A program made the translations under genes and the position numbers. Below are positions 15,707 to 22,681 of a stretch of 22,681 nucleotides of DNA, in pieces. Position 1 is the stretch's first letter, and every line of letters starts with the position of its first letter. The DNA comes from JAJTHC01 sp044348005 (lineage in GTDB: Bacteria > Cyanobacteriota > Vampirovibrionia > Vampirovibrionales > JAJTHC01). A model generated the notes under the pieces. It was not told the DNA's origin. It was given only the letters and a program-made list of their open reading frames with translations, and made no database searches. Location of the stretch: NCBI GenBank assembly GCA_044348005.1, contig JBIKTR010000022.1:1-22681 (forward strand). The letters run 5' to 3'.

Positions 15707-15745
15707 ACCGCCACCCCCTTGCGTCACTTGTTACTTGAATCCGCC
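15707..15745 (-). repeat. IS30 terminal inverted repeat, right
   Basis: Read on the minus strand from 15745 it matches the left repeat, with one extra G in the G run (five instead of four). Confidence 0.85.
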
Positions 15746-15776
15746 TCCACTTAAAAAACGGCTTTTCATATACGGT

Positions 15777-17264
15777 GTTTTGACTCCCCCTTTGAAAGAC
15801 TTGTGATATAATTTAAAGTTTCACCATTTACTTGGGTATATTGTTTTGACTCCCCCTTTGAAAGACTTGTGATATAATTTCATTTAAGCCTAGAAGCTAG
15901 AAGCCTTTGTTTTGACTCCCCCTTTGAAAGACTTGTGATATAATGTGCATTTAAAGCGTGTCGTTCTACCATTTGTTTTGACTCCCCCTTTGAAAGACTT
16001 GTGATATAATTGAAAGGAATTGCAAGGGGTGTAGTACTATGTTTTGACTCCCCCTTTGAAAGACTTGTGATATAATTTCACCATTAAATAAGTCTTTTGC
16101 CTCCATGTTTTGACTCCCCCTTTGAAAGACTTGTGATATAATTCGAAGACGACCCAGTCTATAAGCTTTTTAGTTTTGACTCCCCCTTTGAAAGACTTGT
16201 GATATAATCAAGCTGGAAGAGACACTGCTACTAATTCAGTTTTGACTCCCCCTTTGAAAGACTTGTGATATAATTTTTTAAACAAATGAAAAAACAATTT
16301 GAAAGTTTTGACTCCCCCTTTGAAAGACTTGTGATATAATCGGATGAAGGCGTGGCTCTTACCTGCATTAGTTTTGACTCCCCCTTTGAAAGACTTGTGA
16401 TATAATTGTCAATTTTGATATTTCAGAGAGGATAGCGTTTTGACTCCCCCTTTGAAAGACTTGTGATATAATGTCTTACGTTGAGTATGGGAATACTTGG
16501 AAGTTTTGACTCCCCCTTTGAAAGACTTGTGATATAATCCTAACACATTGCATCATACTCCAACACACGTTTTGACTCCCCCTTTGAAAGACTTGTGATA
16601 TAATTTTTTAAACAAATGAAAAAACAATTTGAAAGTTTTGACTCCCCCTTTGAAAGACTTGTGATATAATACAAATAGAGTGGGACTTAAAAGGCACGGA
16701 GTTTTGACTCCCCCTTTGAAAGACTTGTGATATAATACCTGTAGATATAAGGTTTCAAATAACAGCGTTTTGACTCCCCCTTTGAAAGACTTGTGATATA
16801 ATCATTTGAACCAGCTTCACCAGCAAAGGGTAGTTTTGACTCCCCCTTTGAAAGACTTGTGATATAATATATTGCAAGTCTAGGCATTCTTCAAGGTGGT
16901 TTTGACTCCCCCTTTGAAAGACTTGTGATATAATCGATGCCTGAAATTGACAGGGCAATAGTACGTTTTGACTCCCCCTTTGAAAGACTTGTGATATAAT
17001 CGTACTTGAAATGGAACGGCGTTTGATGCTGTTTTGACTCCCCCTTTGAAAGACTTGTGATATAATTTTGACACTGTTAATAACTGGGAATTAGTGGTTT
17101 TGACTCCCCCTTTGAAAGACTTGTGATATAATTAAGGGATATTGATTATTCTACTTCAATGAGTTTTGACTCCCCCTTTGAAAGACTTGTGATATAATTC
17201 ACGGCGTTTAGAGCATAATGTTAATTATGTTTTGACTCCCCCTTTGAAAGACTTGTGATATAAT
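15777..17264 (+). CRISPR. Type II-C CRISPR array, 23 repeats and 22 spacers
   Basis: The 36-bp repeat begins GTTTTGACTCCCCCTTTGAA and ends AGACTTGTGATATAAT. As far as I read them, all 23 copies are identical, at an exact 66-bp period with every spacer 30 bp. Spacers 8 (16275-16304) and 13 (16605-16634) are identical; the others are different. The GTTTT start and the anti-repeat in the tracrRNA both show that crRNAs are read on the plus strand, toward cas2. The repeat ends in a perfect extended -10 promoter (TG-A-TATAAT), so each unit can start its own crRNA inside the following spacer. There is no degenerate terminal repeat. Spacer targets cannot be told from this window. Confidence 0.99.
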
Positions 17265-17267
17265 TGG

Positions 17268-17296
17268 TTTACATTTCGTTAGAATTCAAGTACAAT
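17268..17296 (+). promoter_or_regulatory. tracrRNA promoter
   Basis: TTTACA (17268-17273), a 17-bp spacer, and TACAAT (17291-17296) form a near-consensus promoter starting four bases after the last repeat. The predicted transcription start, about 17303, is two or three bases before the anti-repeat. Confidence 0.7.
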
Positions 17297-17302
17297 ACCC
17301 AT

Positions 17303-17437
17303 GCCACAAGTCTTTCAAAGGGGCTAAGCCAGAACTGAGTGAACATCTTTTGAACCTCTACACGTTACGTTCGATTGCATGTTTAATTTAAATTTTAACA
17401 CAAACTGCTCCCGATTTCAAAAGGAGCCATTTGTGTT
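17303..17437 (+). ncRNA. Predicted tracrRNA
   Basis: The anti-repeat CACAAGTCTTTCAAAGGGG (17305-17323) is perfectly complementary to the middle of the CRISPR repeat. After an asymmetric bulge, CAGAAC (17330-17335) pairs with the first six repeat bases GTTTTG, with one G-U pair. This gives the lower stem, bulge and upper stem expected of a crRNA:tracrRNA duplex cut by RNase III and bound by Cas9. The tail may form a hairpin TTGAAC/GTTCGA (17350-17374) and ends in a strong hairpin (17397-17437). The 3' end is inferred, since no clear U run follows on this strand. Confidence 0.8.
17397..17437 (-). terminator. Hairpin between convergent tracrRNA and cas2
   Basis: AACACAAA pairs with TTTGTGTT and GCTCC with GGAGC, with two mismatches between them and an 11-base loop. 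It lies 20 bases after the cas2 stop. On the minus strand it is followed by an AT-rich, T-containing tract (TTAAAATTTAAATT), so it probably ends the cas transcript. On the plus strand it may form the 3' end of the tracrRNA. Confidence 0.6.
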
Positions 17438-17456
17438 GTTACGTTGATAAATAGGC

Positions 17457-17807
17457 TTAAAATAAGAGCATTTGCTCAGCGACGGCGTCGCCTGCAATGG
17501 CTCGTTTATGGCTTTTAAAATCAATGGTACCTACCATGTATTCCGCTTTTGCCCATTGCTTTTCGGTAATAAAAATGCAAATCACACTCCCCCATGGAGG
17601 CACCATGCCTCGCACTTTCCCCCGAAGGGATTCCACCTTTTCCAACGTTACCCCATGACGCACATACACGCTTTCTTGCAACATTTGGTAGCCTTGATCC
17701 AACAAAAACTTACGAAACTGATTCGCTGCTCGCATCTGTGCTTTTTCCGTCACAGGCAGGTCAAACATCACCATTAACCACCCCATTTGATACTCCATTC
17801 TAGCCAT
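17457..17807 (-). CDS. cas2: CRISPR-associated endonuclease Cas2
   Basis: The 116-aa protein is the structural partner of Cas1 in the spacer-acquisition complex. The type II Cas2 start MEYQMGWLMVMFDLPV is clear, with the conserved Asp in FDLP (D16), followed by FRKFLLDQGYQMLQESVYVR and a C-terminal VICIFITEKQW block. I place the start at 17807 rather than at the upstream in-frame ATG at 17840 because AAAGGG lies 8 bases before it and the homologous part begins there; the 11 extra residues have no signal. It is the last gene of the cas9-cas1-cas2 unit, 57 bases after cas1, and points toward the array. Confidence 0.93.
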   Translation of the reverse strand: MARMEYQMGWLMVMFDLPVTEKAQMRAANQFRKFLLDQGYQMLQESVYVRHGVTLEKVESLRGKVRGMVPPWGSVICIFITEKQWAKAEYMVGTIDFKSHKRAIAGDAVAEQMLLF

Positions 17808-17864
17808 TGGTAGCCCTTTCTGCTTGCAAATTAAGCCCATAGTATGGCTATAAGTCCAGTAAAA

Positions 17865-18854
17865 CTAAAAATGTGCGTGTCGCATATCAGGTAGAATCAA
17901 GCCGTTCACGCTATGCTGTTCGATGCAACGCCCCAAGCTACTGATGTTCAGTTCGACCACATCCACCAATTTCTTTTGAGGCTTGCCTGCTTCATAAGTC
18001 ACACGTACGTCCTGCAAAACTTGCATGGCATCCTTGTACCAGTCCTTCCATGTGGCTTCGTCTTCTAGTTCTTCCACCGAAGCATCAATCACATGATGCC
18101 ACAAGGCGTAATCCACATAAGGGCGATACGGTTCCACCACGTCATAAACCAGCGGGTGCCCCTTGTAAGACACCTGATGATGCAAGCCCAAAAACGGCAT
18201 GAGTCCACTAATCAAACAGGCCCGATGAATCAGCGTTTTGAGAATGGCGTAGCCGTAATTCAGCCGAGCGTTGACGACATCTTCCGCCCCTTGCTTATGG
18301 CGTTTGCGAACGTTTAAATGCTCAAGCGACTCATAAAAATGCTTCCAATAACAGCGTGCAGCATTGGCTTCATCCAAATGGGGACGCTCGACAATCTGTT
18401 GGAGTTCTTCCGCCCCTGCCTGAAGCCCAAGGCGTTTAAGGACTTCGATTTGATTGTGGATTTTGCATTGCACAATGCGGTGCCAAAGGGCTTGGCGTGT
18501 GGCATCCGTGAGTTCAAGTTGAGCATGGGTCAGGATGTGACGCTTGCTTTGAAAGGTGGGGAGCGTCCACGCCACAGGCTGATGCTTTTTATTACAGTGT
18601 AGAATAGCGGCGTTTGCTTCTACGAGTTGGGTAATCGCCACGCCTGTAATGGAAACGGCGGGGGTGGCGAGGACGACCATGCGGATTTCTTCAAAGGGAA
18701 TGCCTGTGCTTTCAAGGGCTTTGCCGTCGGGGGCGTAGGTGTCTTTAGGGAAACTTACGACGAGTAAGCCCCGATCAATTTTGAGCTTACAGCCTATGCT
18801 ACTAATGGTGAGAATATGGTGCGACACCGAAAAGCATCCTTCAGCTTGGGGCAT
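17865..18854 (-). CDS. cas1: CRISPR-associated integrase Cas1 (type II)
   Basis: The 329-aa protein is the integrase that inserts new spacers at the leader end of the array. Metal-binding residues of the Cas1 family are present: E162 (RPHLDEANAARCYWKHFYE), H225/H226 (MPFLGLHHQ) and E241 (LVYDVVEPYRP). The N-terminal beta domain (20-90) and helical C-terminal domain are complete. Its length is slightly above usual type II Cas1 (about 290-310 aa) because of some 10 extra residues before HHILTISS and a C-terminal tail. It starts 33 bases after the cas9 stop with no obvious ribosome binding site, so translation may be coupled. No csn2 or cas4 follows, which marks subtype II-C. Confidence 0.96.
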   Translation of the reverse strand: MPQAEGCFSVSHHILTISSIGCKLKIDRGLLVVSFPKDTYAPDGKALESTGIPFEEIRMVVLATPAVSITGVAITQLVEANAAILHCNKKHQPVAWTLPTFQSKRHILTHAQLELTDATRQALWHRIVQCKIHNQIEVLKRLGLQAGAEELQQIVERPHLDEANAARCYWKHFYESLEHLNVRKRHKQGAEDVVNARLNYGYAILKTLIHRACLISGLMPFLGLHHQVSYKGHPLVYDVVEPYRPYVDYALWHHVIDASVEELEDEATWKDWYKDAMQVLQDVRVTYEAGKPQKKLVDVVELNISSLGRCIEQHSVNGLILPDMRHAHF

Positions 18855-18887
18855 TGGGATGCGTTTCGGTGTGAACGAGGGGAGTCT

Positions 18888-21800
18888 TTAAGTCTCTACA
18901 ACTTCAAATTGAGCTTCAACAAATCTTGCAATTCCAGTTCTTAAAACGGTATCTTTAAAACCAGGCTTTTTAATTTTAACACTACCTGCGGATTCGATTG
19001 TTTGTAACTCATATATACCAGAGTAGTATATACCTTTATATTCAAGTGGAGAAGGAATATTTATCAGACATCCCGAGTAAAACAATAGCCCATCTTTATA
19101 CAGGTTATATCCTTTAGATTTTAGATATTTTTTTGTATTAGATAAGCCTCTATGAGGATAAACAGCTTGTACTTTGATTTTGCCTCTTTCATCGTAGTAC
19201 AAAATTTGCCCTAGAAACTCTTTAGGTTTTTTGAATTGTACATTTTTGAAAGGAGCAGATAAATCAACATTTTTTGACACATTATAGTATTCTCCCAAAT
19301 GAATACGCCCATTTGTGTATGTAATCAAGTCGCTTTCTTTCATAGCAGAAGAATATTTAACCATCACTTTATTCGGCGTGTTCTTAAAGCGAGGATGCTT
19401 AAAGGCTTTGATGCGATTTTCCCATTCAGGTTTGCTGTCATTCACAAAAGGCATTAAGGCATTTGTGATGGCTTTATCCATGAGGTCATTCAAGACTTTT
19501 TCACGCTTTTTGGCATCAGGTGCTTTAAGCATGAGTTCTTGAAAGTTGACTCGCTTGACGGCAAAATACGCCTTTTGTTCAGGCAGATGACGAATGCCGT
19601 AATAGGTTTCTTCTAAGTCTAGTTCGGCTTTGTTTCGCTTGATGTACTTCGGAATGACTTGCTCCAAGGCTTCACGCCCGACGTGACGCACCTTCGCTTC
19701 ACAGACTTCTGCAGGGTCAAAACACCACTTTTGTACTTCAGTCGTTCCTTCGTCTTTCACCCACGATTTACGTCTGGTGTATTCACGATACCAGCTAATA
19801 ATGTAGGCATCTAAGGCGTGGTGCTTACGGTTGGCTCGAAACTTTTTCACACGATCTTCAGGCTCAAGCTCTCCGATACTTTCAGGGTCGTCTAGCAAAT
19901 ACTTGTATAAATCTAAGTGGCGTCCAATTTGTGATGTTTCTTGCCCGTTCATGACGTAGACAAAGCGGTCTTGATCTTTCACTTGCAAGCCCTTACCGCA
20001 ATACATCGCCACAACTTGTTGTACCAAGCGTGAAATGTGGGCGGTATCCGCCAAGCCGTTGTAGGAACTGACCAAGCTTTCCGCATCAGACGAAATTAAG
20101 AGTTCCTTCTTCTTCTTAGGCAAGTGGTCACACGCCATTACACGAGCCGCAAATGCGTTAAAGGTATCTTGTCCTTTACTTATCATGTATTCGTAAGGGG
20201 TTTTGTTTCCTTTTTCTTTGTTGGCATTCGCATCCGCCAAAGTAAGGTTGACTCGATTTCCTGTCCCTGAACGACTAAAGGGAACCGAATGTTCGATATC
20301 CGCAAGCCCTGAACGAACATCTTCAATGGAAAGCGAACGTCCTGTGTATAAGCAGTGGCGACCTTGTTCTTCAAGCAGTTGCAAGCGTAAAATATCTTTA
20401 CCCGCCACTTGCCCTTGGGAATTACAAATACCCGCTTTTTTGAGTTCATCTCGCAAGCGGTTATTTTTTTCGGTGTTGGCTTTCAAAAAGGCGTTGTAGT
20501 CGTCTTTTTTCTTTTTGCTTTGCGTGATGGACATATCCCCACGAACAAACTCCAGCACCACATAATCAGGCGTACCATGCGACGCCACTTGATTTTTAAA
20601 CACGCCATAAAACAACTGAAGACGATTGCGTACGACATTGTTCATACAAGTCCCAATCAGAACTTTTTCGATATACGCTTCACGCTTGGCTTGATTCCAA
20701 TCGTCAAAACTATCTCGGTTGTCTGCGATATGAATGTTGTCCCACGAATCGCCACCAAGTCGTTTGGCAAAGTCTTGCAAATCTTGAGGCGTTAAGCCTT
20801 TGCGTTTACCTTCTGGTGTTTCGGCTTGCAAAGGCTTAAACTCGCCGTCTGGATTGGGGTAATAGCCTTTAGCCAGTAGATCATCCACATAGGCTTGTGG
20901 ACTCAAGCCTGAAAGCAGGCAGTCTCGCAAAAGCGTAGCGGCAGGTCTGCTAAAGCGTGAACGCCCACTGTCGTTGGGTGTCCAATCATCAAATTGCTTG
21001 TATTGATTCCTTGCCACTTTGTTGTCTTTAAAATGAAAGGCTCCCTCAATGAGTTTTGGCAGGGTTTTATTAAGCCACGAGGAGCTTAGAGATTCTTTTT
21101 CGTAAGCCAAGAAAGTATCCCAAACTAAATTTAGCTCATCGGGGGTTAAGCCTCGTGCTTGTTGTTTTTTCATATCCATAAAACGAAGATTCCGCAACAT
21201 CATCAACGCTTTCGCTTGATGCACCACCACACCCTTCCAAGAGCCGTCTTTTTTCATGTTACGGCATACATGAAAACGTGGAATTAAACAACAATCGCTC
21301 AAAATACGATTGTCGAACCGAGGCGTTTTTTGACTCAATACGCCTTCCCACTCAAGCGGAAACCATTCACCATTGATACGTGTTTTGTAAGGTCTAAAGG
21401 AGCCTCTCAATTTTTGAAACGGCTTAATTTGAAAAGGGGTATTTTTTCTTCCTGCAAAATAGGTCGCATATGCCATTTGAGCATCCCCATAAGCAAGTGT
21501 TTCGAAGGTAAGTTCTTGCACCGCACTATTTTGCGGACGTAAAACTTTCAACGCTTCAACCAAAGCTTTGAGTTCTGCCACCACCATCTCACGGGGAGCC
21601 GAACTCTTGTCATTACGAACTTTTAAAGGCGAAGCCCCTAGAGTGGATTCAATCATTTTGGGTGAAATCGGATGCCACACGCCCAAACGAAAGGTTTCTA
21701 AGTACGCAGGCAGGTGAAAATTGTCATCTAATTGAGACTCTGTCAATTTCTTTTTGTAATCTTCTACCAGTTTTTGGTCATCGCCTTCTTTCGCTTCTTT

Positions 21801-22223
21801 TTCGCCCCATGCCACACCAGCATCATACCCACGACGCTGGATGAGAGACCAAAACCCCTTAAACAGTTGCCAGTCATTTAACGGCGTGCCATTCGGATTC
21901 GTTAAACCCTGCAAAATCGCCACACGAATAGACGCTCCGTTGTAAAGCATGCCGTCTTTACTAAACTCTTTGCCCCAACGCGTGTCTCCTCCGCGTAAAT
22001 CTGTAAGCCCTAGCTTTTCCGTCCAAAACCAGCGAAACCATGTTTCACGCATCTTATGTGCCAAACGGGTACGAATCGCACGACGACGACCACTTAAACC
22101 ACGTTCTGTAATTGAAGCATGATTCGCATCCACCAAATCAATGCCCATTTCCTGAACGGTGTAACCGTCACGAACGCAATAACCAATACTTTCTTCCCCC
22201 AAGTCATATGAAAAAACGGACAT
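18888..22223 (-). CDS. cas9: RNA-guided DNA endonuclease Cas9 (type II-C)
   Basis: The 1111-aa protein is the crRNA/tracrRNA-guided double-strand nuclease. It has RuvC-I with D7 (FSYDLGEESIG), an Arg-rich bridge helix (46-75), a recognition lobe (about 75-540), RuvC-II with E558 (YVVLEFVRGD), the HNH domain around D642-I-E644-H645 and N668 (NKEKGNKTPYEY), and RuvC-III with H802 and D805 (RKHHALDAYI). The C-terminal WED/PAM-interacting region follows. All catalytic positions are filled, although the HNH metal-binding Asp before His is Glu (DIEH instead of the common IDH). Size and gene order (cas9-cas1-cas2) fit II-C. The ribosome binding site AGAGG is 7 bases before ATG. Codons about 948-1100 have about 32% GC against about 47% in sampled earlier segments, suggesting exchange of the PAM-reading end. 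Confidence 0.98.
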   Translation of the reverse strand: MSVFSYDLGEESIGYCVRDGYTVQEMGIDLVDANHASITERGLSGRRRAIRTRLAHKMRETWFRWFWTEKLGLTDLRGGDTRWGKEFSKDGMLYNGASIRVAILQGLTNPNGTPLNDWQLFKGFWSLIQRRGYDAGVAWGEKEAKEGDDQKLVEDYKKKLTESQLDDNFHLPAYLETFRLGVWHPISPKMIESTLGASPLKVRNDKSSAPREMVVAELKALVEALKVLRPQNSAVQELTFETLAYGDAQMAYATYFAGRKNTPFQIKPFQKLRGSFRPYKTRINGEWFPLEWEGVLSQKTPRFDNRILSDCCLIPRFHVCRNMKKDGSWKGVVVHQAKALMMLRNLRFMDMKKQQARGLTPDELNLVWDTFLAYEKESLSSSWLNKTLPKLIEGAFHFKDNKVARNQYKQFDDWTPNDSGRSRFSRPAATLLRDCLLSGLSPQAYVDDLLAKGYYPNPDGEFKPLQAETPEGKRKGLTPQDLQDFAKRLGGDSWDNIHIADNRDSFDDWNQAKREAYIEKVLIGTCMNNVVRNRLQLFYGVFKNQVASHGTPDYVVLEFVRGDMSITQSKKKKDDYNAFLKANTEKNNRLRDELKKAGICNSQGQVAGKDILRLQLLEEQGRHCLYTGRSLSIEDVRSGLADIEHSVPFSRSGTGNRVNLTLADANANKEKGNKTPYEYMISKGQDTFNAFAARVMACDHLPKKKKELLISSDAESLVSSYNGLADTAHISRLVQQVVAMYCGKGLQVKDQDRFVYVMNGQETSQIGRHLDLYKYLLDDPESIGELEPEDRVKKFRANRKHHALDAYIISWYREYTRRKSWVKDEGTTEVQKWCFDPAEVCEAKVRHVGREALEQVIPKYIKRNKAELDLEETYYGIRHLPEQKAYFAVKRVNFQELMLKAPDAKKREKVLNDLMDKAITNALMPFVNDSKPEWENRIKAFKHPRFKNTPNKVMVKYSSAMKESDLITYTNGRIHLGEYYNVSKNVDLSAPFKNVQFKKPKEFLGQILYYDERGKIKVQAVYPHRGLSNTKKYLKSKGYNLYKDGLLFYSGCLINIPSPLEYKGIYYSGIYELQTIESAGSVKIKKPGFKDTVLRTGIARFVEAQFEVVET

Positions 22224-22261
22224 ATTATATACCTCTGTAGATTAGTATCGTAATAGAGTTC

Positions 22262-22270
22262 ATTCTAACA
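22262..22270 (-). promoter_or_regulatory. Extended -10 promoter of the cas operon
   Basis: The minus strand reads TGTTAGAAT about 40 bases before the cas9 ATG, in an AT-rich stretch without a clear -35. The AGAGG ribosome binding site lies between it and the gene. Confidence 0.5.
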
Positions 22271-22315
22271 TATAAAATGTATAGATTTTAGAAGGTGTTA
22301 GGCAATACTCTCCAC

Positions 22316-22651
22316 CTATAAGACTCTATAACGTGTTGCACGACCTTCACCAAAGCGTTCAAGCTTTTTCATATTGTACAACTTTTTAATTATTTCTTCA
22401 GTGGTACGATTCCCATAGCCCAAGGCTTCAACCACGTCTTTTCGAGAAAAGGCGTCTTGCGTTTTTGCCCACGTCCAAAAGGCTTGTTGTTTTTCAGAAA
22501 GCACCTATTCAAATGGAAAGTCTTCTACGTTGTTGCCTTCAATACGATTTGAAACCCCTGTGGACGTCACAATAACCGATTGTGTGAGCCGATCAATGGT
22601 TTGTGGAAGCAGGTGACCTGTTAAGGCAAAGGTATGTTTGACGGCATTCAT
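22316..22651 (-). pseudogene. Fic-family gene remnant with the catalytic core deleted
   Basis: From the ATG at 22651, 48 codons give a typical Fic N-terminus: a TGHLLPQTIDRL segment, then VTSTGVSNRIEGNNVEDF. A TAG stop follows at 22505-22507. The next codon, still in the same frame, begins the C-terminal winged-helix of such proteins: VLSEKQQAFWTWAKTQDAFS, then RKDVVEALGYGNRTTEEIIK and a tail ending RYRVL. The middle ~230 residues, including the catalytic HPFxxGNGR motif for AMP transfer, are missing. Intact Fic proteins of this kind are about 330 aa; this one is 110 codons. The 62-codon tail could still be made from the GTG at 22504, but has no ribosome binding site. I infer internal deletion. 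Confidence 0.75.
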
Positions 22652-22681
22652 CACAGAACCTATCTATTTAACGGATAGAGC

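Larger units (their letters stand above)
14656..15745 (-). mobile_element. IS30-family insertion sequence (1090 bp)
   Basis: The element is bounded by near-perfect inverted repeats (14656-14693 and 15707-15745) that differ by one G in a G run. A 2-bp direct repeat TC flanks it (14654-14655 and 15746-15747), fitting the short target duplications made by IS30 transposases. It holds one transposase frame on the minus strand, broken by a stop. It lies between the glycosyltransferase gene and the CRISPR array, 31 bases before the first repeat. Confidence 0.88.

Noticed and set aside
15780..15812. TTGACT in each repeat as a -35 for the repeat's own TATAAT
   Set aside because: The spacing is 21 bp, too long for a normal promoter; the extended TG-N element explains activity without it.
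16687..17074. Overlapping 64-67-codon minus-strand frames with repeated YHKSFKGGVKT-like units
   Set aside because: They are translations of the CRISPR repeats in three frames, not a repeat protein.
17808..17840. Earlier ATG for cas2 at 17840
   Set aside because: It has no ribosome binding site, and the extra 11 residues precede the family's normal start; the ATG at 17807 has AAAGGG.
17865..22223. Subtype II-A or II-B assignment
   Set aside because: No csn2 or cas4 lies by the operon; Cas9 size and the repeat with its internal promoter fit II-C.
22505..22507. TAG in the Fic remnant as a recoded sense codon
   Set aside because: TAG ends several intact genes here, and the catalytic core is missing anyway, so readthrough would not restore a Fic enzyme.

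Overview
The window (about 47% GC over most of its length) comes from a flagellated Gram-negative bacterium. The evidence is an MlaE-type lipid-transport permease, FliI and flagellar rod proteins, YajQ, ClpB, and a WecG/TagA glycosyltransferase. The sequence does not fix the phylum. A non-photosynthetic relative of cyanobacteria (Vampirovibrionia/Melainabacteria-like) is one guess, held with low confidence. Many intergenic regions carry an extended -10 promoter of the form TG-N-TAnAAT, which appears to be the common promoter type here.

Layout, 1-14560 (chromosomal backbone): tRNA-Ala(TGC) and an mlaE-like permease on the minus strand; two unrecognised plus-strand genes, the second rich in Gln and Pro; a 30-residue single-pass membrane protein on the minus strand with its own near-consensus promoter; a minus-strand yajQ-oppD pair; fliI (plus) followed by an unrecognised coiled-coil protein; a dicarboxylate/amino-acid:cation symporter with altered cation-site motifs; an flgF/flgG-family gene plus flgB; clpB; an HD-domain phosphohydrolase; and a WecG/TagA/CpsF glycosyltransferase that overlaps its stop codon.

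Layout, 14656-22223 (CRISPR module): an IS30-family element with 38/39-bp inverted repeats and an in-frame stop in its transposase sits 31 bp before a CRISPR array of 23 identical 36-bp repeats and 22 spacers of exactly 30 bp. The array is followed by a predicted tracrRNA gene and, convergently on the minus strand, by cas9-cas1-cas2. This is a complete type II-C system: no csn2 or cas4, Cas9 of 1111 aa, array outside the cas operon. Each repeat ends in a perfect extended -10 (TGATATAAT), so each crRNA could be transcribed from its own promoter, as known for Neisseria meningitidis. The tracrRNA has its own TTTACA-17 bp-TACAAT promoter. A hairpin between tracrRNA and cas2 probably ends both convergent transcripts. 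The IS30 element appears to split the former leader of the array. The last ~150 codons of cas9 are much AT-richer (about 32% GC) than the rest, suggesting that the PAM-interacting end was exchanged.

Right edge, 22316-22651: a remnant of a Fic-family gene. Its first 48 codons and last 62 codons are joined in frame around a TAG stop, with the catalytic core missing.
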